Origin: Alphaproteobacteria bacterium
GTDB taxonomy: Bacteria; Pseudomonadota; Alphaproteobacteria; Rhizobiales; Xanthobacteraceae
Assembly (NCBI GenBank): GCA_005884855.1
Contig: VAZS01000132.1
Location: 1-7,811, forward strand
DNA: 7,811 nucleotides
Direction of reading: 5' to 3'
Below the pieces are notes generated by a model. That model saw only the letters and a list, made by a program, of their open reading frames with translations. It ran no database searches and was not told the DNA's origin. A program made the translations under genes and the position numbers. Every line of letters starts with the position of its first letter. The stretch's first letter is position 1. This document shows positions 1-6,402 of the stretch, one piece after another.

Positions 1-1016
1 TCAAAAAAACGCGGACGGATTTTCCCGGCCGTGGCCCGCACACCCTGACAGGTCCCATCTATGTCGAGGGCGCCCAGCCTGGCGATGTGCTGAAGGTGAC
101 GCTCAACAAGATCGTGCCCCGCGCCTACGCTACCAACTTCAACGTCCCGGGCATGTTCGGCCAATTCCCGACCGTCTACGCCGACGGCCAAGTGAAGTAC
201 GTCTATCTCGATCTCGACAAGATGACGACCGAGTTTCTTCCCGGCGTCGTGATTCCGCTTAAGCCATTCCCCGGTACGCTCGCTGTCGCGCGCAAAGAAC
301 CCGGACGCTACAGCAGCGTGCCGCCCGGAGAATTCGCCGGCAACATGGATATCCGCGATTTCGTCGCTGGCTCTTCGCTTTACGTACCGGTCCATGTGCC
401 CGGTGCGCTGCTATGGACCGGAGATTCCCATGCCGGCCAAGGCAATGGCGAAGTGAACCTCACCGCGCTTGAAACGGCATACAAGGAATTCAACATCACG
501 GTGGAGGTCATCAAGGGCAAGCCGCTCGACTTTCCGCGGATCGAGACCAGGAAATCCTGGATCAGCATGGGCTTTGACCAGGATCTGAACAAGGCCTGGG
601 CACAAGCCAAGGCTCAGACTATCAAGTTGATTGCGGAGTTGCGCGGCGTTTCGCCCGAGCAGGCCGAAAAGCTCATGCCGACCAGCTCGGATTGCCGCAT
701 CTCGCAAGTCGTCAACGTCAAAAAGGGCATCCACTGCCTCAACCCCAAAAACGCGCGCGAGAAGGAGGACCTGGAGCGACCGACAAAGGAAACGCCCAAG
801 TATCTCGTCTCGGCCGCAAAGGACGCCGACCTCAACAAGGCGATGAACGACGCTTCGATGGGCATGATCAAGATGCTTGAGACCGACAAGAAGATTGCTC
901 GTCTCGATGCCTACGGCCTGGCCAGCGTAGCAATGGATTGCCGGATCGGCGCTATCTCCGACACCGAGAAAAATGTTCACTGCGTGGTGCCGAAGAGCAT
1001 CTGGGTCAAGCATTAA
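1..1016 (+). CDS. Acetamidase/formamidase family protein (5' end outside window)
   Basis: The reading frame is open from the left edge (first full codon at base 3) to the TAA at 1014-1016, giving 337 residues, so the true start lies upstream. A GTG at 87 is only internal: conserved family sequence (GPIYVEGAQPGDVLKV) precedes and spans it. Members of this metal-dependent family hydrolyse formamide, acetamide or similar short amides to the acid and ammonia in the cytoplasm. Family signatures seen are the GNMD block, the LYVPVHVPGALLWTGD stretch, and SHAGQGNGE, which matches the family's HAxQGDGE core with N in place of the usual D. The C-terminus carries two similar copies of a DCRI...KxxHCxxPK unit (about 705-755 and 934-994), followed by SIWVKH at the end. 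The exact substrate cannot be read from the sequence. Family assignment is firm; amidase activity is inferred. Confidence 0.9.
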   Translation, partial: KKTRTDFPGRGPHTLTGPIYVEGAQPGDVLKVTLNKIVPRAYATNFNVPGMFGQFPTVYADGQVKYVYLDLDKMTTEFLPGVVIPLKPFPGTLAVARKEPGRYSSVPPGEFAGNMDIRDFVAGSSLYVPVHVPGALLWTGDSHAGQGNGEVNLTALETAYKEFNITVEVIKGKPLDFPRIETRKSWISMGFDQDLNKAWAQAKAQTIKLIAELRGVSPEQAEKLMPTSSDCRISQVVNVKKGIHCLNPKNAREKEDLERPTKETPKYLVSAAKDADLNKAMNDASMGMIKMLETDKKIARLDAYGLASVAMDCRIGAISDTEKNVHCVVPKSIWVKH

Positions 1017-1026
1017 CGTGAATACG

Positions 1027-1049
1027 AGGGGCCACCACAGGTGGCCCTT
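1027..1049 (+). terminator. Hairpin after the amidase gene, possible terminator
   Basis: A GC-rich stem begins 11 bases after the amidase stop: GGGCCACC (1029-1036), loop ACA, GGTGGCCC (1040-1047). It is extended by a G-U pair and an A-T pair. It is well placed to end the amidase transcript, but no run of T follows (TTCGCCTGTTG), so it is not a classical intrinsic terminator and may only protect the RNA end. It also buries the GTG at 1041, which argues against that codon as the start of the next gene. Confidence 0.45.
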
Positions 1050-1064
1050 CGCCTGTTGCTAGCG

Positions 1065-1987
1065 ATGTGGCGATATCCGTTCATCATCCGTCTGTGCTTA
1101 GGCGTTCTGGCTCTGGTGCAATTGTCACCGGCGCAAAGTAAGGACCGTATTCAAGTAATTACAACGACGACCGATCTGCGCAGCCTGACCGAAGTGGTGG
1201 GCGGCGATGCGGTCGACGCACTCAATTTGGTGCCGGCCAATTTCGACGCCGAGGAATATCAACCGAAACCGCAGGATGTGCTTCGGTTAAAGAATGCACG
1301 GCTGGTCGTGCGTGTTGGACTTGATTACGACCTTTGGTTCGACCGCCTGCTGCAGGCATCCGCAAAGGCCGACATCCAGCGGGCTGGCCCAGCCTATGTC
1401 GACGCGTCGTACGGAATCGCGGCACTGGAGGTGCGCGGCGTCAGCTTTGGACCGGGCGATGGTCACGCGCATGGCAGCGGTAATCCGCATTACTGGCTTG
1501 ACCCGAAAAACGCCGAGTTCATTACCGCCAACATTCTGGCGGGATTGGCGCGCATCGACCCCGATAACGCCAAGACCTACGAGGCCAACAGGGAGGCCTT
1601 TCTGACGCGTCTTGCCCAGAAAATCGGCGAATGGGAGGAACGACTGGCGCCGCTCAAGAGCATGCCGATCATCGCCTATCACAATAGCTGGCCCTATTTC
1701 GCCCGCCGCTTTCGGCTGGAGTTTGCCGATTTCCTGGAGATAAAGCCAGGCGTGCCGCCGACTCCGTCGCACCTGGCTGGCATCATCCAGATAATGCGGG
1801 CGCGTGGGGTGCGCATCGTCGTGCGGGAGCCACACGAGCCGGAACGGGACGTCGCCTTTGTCGCACAGAAGACTGGCGCCTCGGTTGTGGTGTTGGCGAC
1901 CACCGTCGGCGGGCTACCGGGCGCGATTACCTTTCCCTGTTTGAGACCAATGTCGGGGCGCTCGTTGAGGCAGCGGGCGCAAGATGA
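1065..1987 (+). pseudogene. Metal ABC transporter substrate-binding protein (TroA/ZnuA type), frameshifted
   Basis: This would be the periplasmic receptor that delivers Zn, Mn or a related metal to an ABC importer. The ATG at 1065 is preferred because it opens directly onto a signal peptide (hydrophobic about residues 6-20, cleavage likely near SPAQS) and an upstream GTG at 1041 lies in a hairpin. Family features are TTTTDLRSLTEVVGGD near the mature N-terminus, EEYQPKPQD (63-70), a short His loop GHAHGSGNPHYWLDP, AYHNSW (204-209) and REPHEPE (254-260). Candidate metal ligands are H142, H206 and E255; E63 sits where relatives usually have His. The frame reads correctly to GGLPGA (about 1924). 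It must then drop one base to continue as DYLSLFETNVGALVEAAGAR and stop at TGA 1985-1987, so one base is missing around 1923-1925. Repaired, the protein would have 307 residues, normal for the family. Unrepaired, translation runs out of frame to 2285. The repaired stop overlaps the permease ATG as ATGA. Confidence 0.85.
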
Positions 1988-3073
1988 CCGAGGCGCTCGA
2001 ATTTCTCTGGCCTTCTTTCCTGGTCGCGGTGTGTCTGGTCGGCATCCATGTTTATTTCGGGATCCAGGTGCTGGCCCGCAACGTGATATTCGTGGATCTC
2101 GCGCTGGCGCAGATCGCCGCGCTAGGCGCTACCGTGGCGTTCATGCTCGGGCACTCCGCGCAAAGCCTCGCAACCTATGGCTACTCGCTGGCGTTCACGT
2201 TTGTGGCGGCGCTGTTGCTTGCGTTCACGCGAGTGTGGGCGAAGCGCGGTTGCACTGCTGCACTTTCTGTTGCGAAGCAGGTTGACGCAATCCGGCTCGC
2301 TGTTCTGGGAATTCCTGTTCTATTCGACATTTGGCGTGGTCGTGACCAGTTCGGTCGCGCTCGCTGGCGTGCTGCTGGTATTTTCGTTCCTGATCATCCC
2401 CGCAACGATCGGCGTGATGTTCGCCTCATCGCTATCGAGACAACTCGCGATCGGATGGATCGCTGGGACGCTGACCAGTGCTGTCGGGCTTGCGCTGTCG
2501 TTTGCCCTCGATCTGCCGACCGGCGCCGCCATTGTGTGCGCGTTCGGTGCCGCACTGGCGCTGGCGGGGATGGTCTATTGCCTCCTTCGCGCCGATCGTT
2601 TGATCACGCTCGGCGTCGCCGTGGTTGCCGTGCGTTGGGTGGGTGCCGCCTTGATCGCCGGCTCGGCCATACAACTGGCTGTCGCGCCACGCGAAGACCA
2701 GCCGCTGTTCGACATGCTTGAATATGCGGCGCCCTCATTGCGCAGCCTGTATTTTACCAAAGTCGAGTCGGCGACATTTCAAGACTCCAATGAATACGCC
2801 GAACGTCACCGTGTGTCGGCGGAGCAATTAATCGAGCTGGAGCGAGCGCGGCGCACGCAAGGCGAGGCTTTGGACGAGGCGGAGGTGCGGCGCATTTCGT
2901 CGTTCCTGAAGTCGTACGGCGAAATGCGCAAGGGCGAGCAGTTCGTGATGGGCGAGGTTCGCGCCCGGGCGCGCGAGCGTATTCGGTGGGGCGCGAGCCT
3001 GGTTTTGCTTGCGTTAGCCCTGCTGCTTGTCCCTCTTTCGTGGCGAGGCTTCTGGTCGCGATCGGCTGTTTGA
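1984..3073 (+). pseudogene. Metal ABC transporter permease (ABC-3/ZnuB type) with internal deletion and frameshift
   Basis: This would be the membrane channel of the metal importer encoded with the preceding gene. The N-terminal part (1984 to about 2235) is normal: three predicted membrane helices and the family stretch FVDLALAQIAALGATVAF. The rest of the permease lies in another frame from about 2245 to the TGA at 3071-3073. It reads ALLHFLLRSRLT, then WEFLFYSTFGVVVTSSVALA, GVLLVFSFLIIPATIGV and further helices to about 2690. Between the two parts the family normally has roughly 60-80 more residues, including a conserved loop after the third helix; these are absent, with a second smaller gap likely between RLT and WEFLFY. 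The C-terminal part adds an unusual charged helical domain of about 110 residues (about 2695-2985) and a final membrane helix. Reading on in the first frame gives an unrelated tail to 2721. Neither frame can make a complete permease. The extents of the gaps are estimated from memory of the family, not from an alignment. Confidence 0.82.
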
Positions 3074-3086
3074 AGCGGTGGACCGG

Positions 3087-4510
3087 CTACCGGCCATCCC
3101 CGACAAAACACATCCCTATCGGCGACGCCCCGGCGAGCGGTTGACATGCTAGCCCCTTGGCACAGGTCCATGACCTGAAACTTCGGTCATTGTCGGATGC
3201 CTTGGCGCGCTGCACATAGCAGTGCGCACCCCAGCCATCCCAGTATTCGGTACCGGCGAGTTCGTCGCTCCCGCGCGGTTGCGGCCGGCTCGAAAAACCG
3301 CGTGAGTAATCCGGACGCCTTTCGTCACGGAAAGCGGCGAGAACATCGCGGCGTCGGATCTGGTCGCCGAAGAAATGCGGCGAGGCAGGCACCACCGTCG
3401 AGTTATCGGGCTTGCTTGCCATCCAGTCGACCCCCGGGAAATGAAAGCCGCCGATGCCGCGGGTCTGATGACAACCCGTACAGCTCATATCGTTGAGTCG
3501 GCGCTCGAAGCCCGCGACCGAGCGGATGTTTTGCAGCGTGGTGCCGCTCTCCGCCGCCTTCTTCAAGGCCGCTGCGACATCCGCTTGCGTGAAAACGGGA
3601 TCGGTGGACCCATCGCCTTGCACCAGCCCGAACGCTGGTTGCAGGTCGGAATTTGAAAATCCGACGGGGGTCGGAGCGATCGCGCCAACAGCCAGGAATT
3701 TTTCGGGAATGAGGATCGTGCCGCGATCCAGCGCCGCAAAATGCGCTGGATCGAGCAGCCACTCCTTGAACTCAGCTTTGAGCTTGTGGTCCGCCAAAAT
3801 CCGCTCGCGATCGATCTGGTTTTCCAGCGGCGCTTCCTCGAACGCGCCGGAGCGCGCATTGTAATCGAACACCTTCAGCAGGTAGTCGGTTCGAAAATCG
3901 CGGACCGGCGATTTCGGCGCGTGCGCGATCTGAAGGTTGGTTTCAATACGGTGGATGTTTTCCGGCCGGATCAGTTGCAGCAGACCATCTGACCCCGTCA
4001 GTTTTTCCGCAAGCGCTGCCCCGCTCAGCGCCAAATTGCGAGCGTCCAGCCAGCGACGGGCGATTTCCGCGCATGTGATCGGCTTCTTGTTTGCGTCCGC
4101 ACGTAAGCGCGGTCCATGCGATTAACGATGCCCGCGAGCACGAACCGTGTATCGCGGGAATCGAGCAGCGCCTTATCGAACAGCTGGAAGTCATAAGAAT
4201 TCCCCACGCCAATGCTTTCGTTCGGCAGATCTGTGTTGTGCTTGAGAATGTATTTTCCGAACTCACGATCGAGTGCTTTGCGAACGGGAGTCATCGACGG
4301 CAAAACAAAAAGCTGATCGTTAGTGAGCGGCGCACCAGTCGAGCGCATGGGCAGCAGGACACGGCCGAGCCCGAAGGCGCCGCGATCAAGCTCGCGCAAC
4401 GCAGCCGGATCGATGATCGCAGCACCACGCTCCAGCGCCGCCGCGCTTTGCGCATCGCGCACCGGCAGAATGCTTATGAGCAAAACCAGGAATTTGACGA
4501 TAAATCGCAC
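3087..4510 (-). pseudogene. Exported c-type heme (CxxCH) protein of unknown function, frameshifted
   Basis: On the - strand a GTG at 4510-4508 opens a signal peptide (hydrophobic residues about 4-16, cleavage likely near AQSAA), with purine-rich AGGATAGAGG just upstream. This frame reads correctly through FVLAGIVNRMDRAYV (to about 4100). It must then shift to continue as ADANKKPITCAEIARRW and on to the TAG at 3089-3087. Net loss is one base (modulo three) near 4101-4105; a larger deletion cannot be excluded. Repaired length is about 474 residues. A single heme-attachment motif CTGCH lies at 3482-3468, followed by RGIGGFHFPGVDW. The end is cysteine-containing (GWGAHC, SWTCAKGLACQ, IGMC), suggesting disulfides in the periplasm. 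I recall similar unnamed exported proteins in proteobacteria but cannot assign a pathway. Export and covalent heme binding are inferred from motifs; the electron partner is unknown. The gene converges on the broken permease with only 13 bases between the stops. Confidence 0.75.
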
Positions 4511-4593
4511 GCGGCCTCTATCCTGACGAACACCGCATCGCAGACATCATTCCAGAGGTCTTCTAGGCAGCATTCGAGTTGCAGGAAATTAGC

Positions 4594-4610
4594 CAAAAAG
4601 CCAACAGGCT
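4594..4610 (-). terminator. Weak hairpin with T run between the two - strand genes
   Basis: Read on the - strand, AGCC (4610-4607), loop TGTT, GGCT (4602-4599) is followed by TTTTT (through 4594). The T run is right for intrinsic termination of the upstream membrane-protein gene, but the 4-bp stem is short. It may act together with the stronger stem at 4645-4664. Confidence 0.25.
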
Positions 4611-4644
4611 GTCTCGCGGCGAACCGCAAGTCCGCCGGACGACT

Positions 4645-4664
4645 GCTTCACGTCGCGGTGAAGC
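4645..4664 (-). terminator. Hairpin just after the membrane-protein gene
   Basis: A perfect 7-bp inverted repeat, GCTTCAC and GTGAAGC around a 6-base loop, lies 9 bases beyond the TAG at 4676-4674 on the - strand. Its position suits a transcript end for the membrane-protein gene. No T run follows immediately, so it is at best an atypical terminator. The rest of the 163-base gap between the two - strand genes shows no recognisable gene or promoter. Confidence 0.4.
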
Positions 4665-4673
4665 GATTGGAAC

Positions 4674-5579
4674 CTAGCGCGCGACAACCAGGCCTTTGGT
4701 GGTCACGACAACCCAGCGGCCGTCCTGGCGCCTGACAGCGTCAACCCGGCCGAGGCCCGGTACGGCATCCCCGGCATACACCTCGTAAACTCCCCGCCGG
4801 CTTTCGATCAGCGCGCCGCCATGGCCAACGTCACGCAGCACCCAGCCGTCCACCGTCGGTAACCTCGCCAGTTCGGTCTTTGGCGGAGCTATCGATGTTG
4901 CCGCCATCGGCGCGATCGAGCCAGTGGTTTCCTTCGGCACAGCCGGCGCTGTCGTGGCAAGAGCGGGCGCTGCGGCCGCTGTGGCGCGAAGTTTTTCCAC
5001 GGTGTCGCTGAGTTTGGCAATCTTGGCGGCCGGTTCAGCTTGCGCCTTCTCGAGCTTATCCAGACGATCGCTGGTCTTGTTGAACTGGGTCAGGTCGAGC
5101 TTGGATGTGCGTTCCATGCCCGCGGTCAGCCCCAGCAGGTCTGCTTCGATCCGCGCGACCGAAGCTTCCAGCGCGCGATTATCGTTGCGAACGGTCCCAA
5201 CAAAATGCGACAGGCCCGCCGACATCACCGCGCCGCCGAGCACACCCGCCACCGCAGCCAACGCCACCACCGCCGCCAGCGCCCGGCGCTTACCAAAAAT
5301 TGCGTGGTCAGGCTCAGATGCCAGCTCCGGCCTCATACTCTCGCTCTCGGCCTTGCGGTTGCTAGCCGACGTGAGAATGATCGTCCCCGCTTTCGAGTCG
5401 ATTTCCGCGGTTGCACCAGGCACCGGGTCGGGAGCGTCGATACCGGCGGCTTCAGTTGCCGAGCCTTGCGCGGAAGCCGCCATGGGCTGGCTCTGTGCAT
5501 CCGATGAATGGGGAACGGCCGGCGCGGCATCGACGGAGCCGGGCCCACCGCTGGTCTGCTCGGTGTTTTGATCGGTCAC
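4674..5579 (-). CDS. Single-span membrane protein with coiled coil and compact C-terminal domain, function unknown
   Basis: I do not recognise a named family. From the GTG at 5579 the protein has 301 residues. Residues 1-95 are Ala/Ser/Pro/Glu-rich and probably disordered. After FGKRR a single membrane helix follows (about 99-121, Ala/Val/Gly-rich). The positive charges before it suggest the N-terminus is cytoplasmic and the rest periplasmic. Residues 130-200 look like a coiled coil (RNDNRALEASVARIEADLLG, then DRLDKLEKAQAEPAAKIAKL), followed by an Ala/Pro/Thr linker. The C-terminal 60 residues form a compact, probably beta-rich domain (DGWVLRDVGHGGALIESRRG, then GDAVPGLGRVDAV and GRWVVVTTKGLVVAR). 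The layout suggests an envelope scaffold whose terminal domain binds a partner or a surface; this is inference. The GTG start is chosen over an ATG at 5621 because GGAG stands 8 bases before it. The gene is intact and transcribed away from the transferase gene. Confidence 0.85.
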   Translation of the reverse strand: MTDQNTEQTSGGPGSVDAAPAVPHSSDAQSQPMAASAQGSATEAAGIDAPDPVPGATAEIDSKAGTIILTSASNRKAESESMRPELASEPDHAIFGKRRALAAVVALAAVAGVLGGAVMSAGLSHFVGTVRNDNRALEASVARIEADLLGLTAGMERTSKLDLTQFNKTSDRLDKLEKAQAEPAAKIAKLSDTVEKLRATAAAAPALATTAPAVPKETTGSIAPMAATSIAPPKTELARLPTVDGWVLRDVGHGGALIESRRGVYEVYAGDAVPGLGRVDAVRRQDGRWVVVTTKGLVVAR

Positions 5580-5587
5580 GTTGAAAT

Positions 5588-5591
5588 CTCC
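5588..5591 (-). promoter_or_regulatory. Ribosome binding site that sets the GTG start of the membrane-protein gene
   Basis: GGAG on the - strand is separated by 8 bases (ATTTCAAC) from the GTG at 5579-5577. The alternative in-frame ATG at 5621 has only a weak purine stretch before it and would add 14 residues lacking hydrophobic or conserved character. Confidence 0.65.
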
Positions 5592-5609
5592 AGTAAAGGT
5601 TGACCATTT

Positions 5610-5656
5610 GGTAACTTTCATTGCTTTCGAAATCGTTACCTTGCCGCCGTGTTACC
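5610..5656. promoter_or_regulatory. Cluster of three GTTACC/GGTAAC hexamers, candidate operator
   Basis: GGTAAC at 5610-5615 faces GTTACC at 5635-5640 as an inverted repeat with a 19-base spacer, and a second GTTACC follows at 5651-5656, 16 bases on. They lie upstream of the chosen GTG start of the membrane-protein gene and about 40 bases before the likely -35 of the divergent transferase gene. This arrangement would suit a dimeric repressor or activator. No regulator gene is present in the window and I cannot name one. Confidence 0.4.
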
Positions 5657-5674
5657 GAAATTTTAGGAATTATT

Positions 5675-5686
5675 CGGGTCGACCCG
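5675..5686. promoter_or_regulatory. Perfect 12-bp palindrome CGGGTCGACCCG, candidate operator
   Basis: The sequence is identical to its reverse complement and ends 7 bases before the TTGACA at 5694-5699. The position directly upstream of a -35 element is typical of activator sites. The site is in AT-richer non-coding DNA, so it is not a by-product of codon use. Confidence 0.4.
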
Positions 5687-5693
5687 CATTCGT

Positions 5694-5723
5694 TTGACAC
5701 AGGGCGAGACGGTCTGCTCAAAC
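5694..5723 (+). promoter_or_regulatory. Probable sigma-70 type promoter of the transferase gene
   Basis: A consensus TTGACA lies at 5694-5699. At 17-18 bases' spacing the -10 candidates are poor (CTCAAA at 5717-5722 or TCAAAC at 5718-5723), as is common in alphaproteobacteria. It stands about 40 bases before the gene's start. The assignment depends mainly on the -35 match and position. Confidence 0.4.
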
Positions 5724-5750
5724 GATCAGCCAAGGTGCCAAAACGAAATT

Positions 5751-5755
5751 GGGAG
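5751..5755 (+). promoter_or_regulatory. Ribosome binding site that sets the ATG start of the transferase gene
   Basis: GGGAG is followed by 8 bases and the ATG at 5764. A TTG at 5749 is also in frame but overlaps this site and would add residues before the conserved N-terminal strand, so it is rejected. Confidence 0.7.
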
Positions 5756-5763
5756 AACGATCA

Positions 5764-6375
5764 ATGAAGCTCTACGACTCGATGGGGCCGAATCCGCGCG
5801 TTGTCCGCATGTTCATGGCGGAGAAGGGTATCGAACTGCCCAAACAGCCGGTTGATCTGCGCGGCGGGGAGAACCGGCAGCCGGAGCACCTCAAGCGTAA
5901 CCCGATTGGGCAGCTGCCGACACTGGAGCTCGATGATGGCAGCTATTTGTCGGAAATCACCGCGATCTGCGAATACCTCGAAGAGAAAAATCCGAACCCG
6001 GCGATGATCGGCTCGACTCCCGAACAGCGTGCGGAATGCCGGATGTGGACGCGGCGGGTCGATCTCAATATCTGCGAGCCGCTCCTCAACGGCTTTCGCT
6101 TCGGCGAGGGTCTGAAGTTTTTCCAAAAACGTATTCCGTGCGCACCCGAAGCCTCGCCTGGCCTCAAGATGATCGCGGCGAACCGCCTGCAATGGCTCGA
6201 CGGGCAGATGGGCGACAAAGATTATCTCTGCGGCAAGCGCTTCACGCTGGCTGATATCCTGCTCTACTGCTGGCTCGACTTCGGCGGTCAAGTCGGCCAG
6301 CCGCTCGATCCTGCCAATACCAAGATTGCCGCGTGGTTCGCCCGTGTTGGAGCGCGTCCGTCCGTGAACGTATAA
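5764..6375 (+). CDS. Glutathione S-transferase family protein
   Basis: This is a 203-residue cytosolic protein of the two-domain glutathione transferase fold, a normal length. The N-terminal thioredoxin-like domain (1-75) begins MKLYDSMGPNPRVVRMFMAE and contains NPIGQLPTLELDDG, with the conserved cis-proline at P52, and YLSEITAICEYLEE, where S63-E64 match the glutathione-binding Ser/Glu pair. The C-terminal helical domain (about 85-203) carries LCGKRFTLADILLYCW, whose T161 and D164 match the fold's N-capping box. Such enzymes add glutathione to electrophiles or reduce peroxides and disulfides; the substrate cannot be told. The protein ends shortly after GARPS, as in many relatives. The gene stands alone, divergent from the membrane-protein gene and convergent with the TPM genes, so it is probably its own transcript. 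The family call is secure; the class within the family is not assigned. Confidence 0.93.
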   Translation: MKLYDSMGPNPRVVRMFMAEKGIELPKQPVDLRGGENRQPEHLKRNPIGQLPTLELDDGSYLSEITAICEYLEEKNPNPAMIGSTPEQRAECRMWTRRVDLNICEPLLNGFRFGEGLKFFQKRIPCAPEASPGLKMIAANRLQWLDGQMGDKDYLCGKRFTLADILLYCWLDFGGQVGQPLDPANTKIAAWFARVGARPSVNV

Positions 6376-6402
6376 TCGCTGTTTCGGGCCATCAGTTCGA
6401 AA

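Noticed and set aside
411..1013. A 200-codon open frame on the - strand opposite the amidase
   Set aside because: It is antisense to conserved amidase sequence, has no recognisable features and is explained by high GC content.
1915..1930. Programmed ribosomal frameshifting at the break in the binding protein
   Set aside because: There is no slippery heptamer, stop codon in context or clear downstream structure, and the neighbouring genes are also broken.
1041..2285. One 414-residue fusion of the metal-binding protein with a novel tail
   Set aside because: The tail after about 1925 is the permease gene read out of frame, while another frame restores the normal ending. A frameshift explains it better than a real fusion.
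3074..3098. A small CCGG-CTA-CCGG hairpin between the convergent permease and heme protein genes
   Set aside because: The stem has only 4 bp and no T run, and it overlaps the end of a coding sequence, so it is too weak to call a terminator.
4091..4735. A 214-codon open frame on the + strand across the N-terminal part of the heme protein gene and the gap to its right
   Set aside because: It overlaps a signal peptide and conserved sequence on the other strand and looks like no protein family.
4924..5571. A 215-codon open frame on the + strand opposite the membrane-protein gene
   Set aside because: Its composition mirrors the Ala/Ser-rich - strand gene, which has a good ribosome binding site, membrane helix and coiled coil.
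5635..5656. The start of a CRISPR-like or tandem repeat array based on the repeated GTTACC
   Set aside because: Only six bases repeat and the spacers are short and unequal. An operator-like cluster is the simpler reading.
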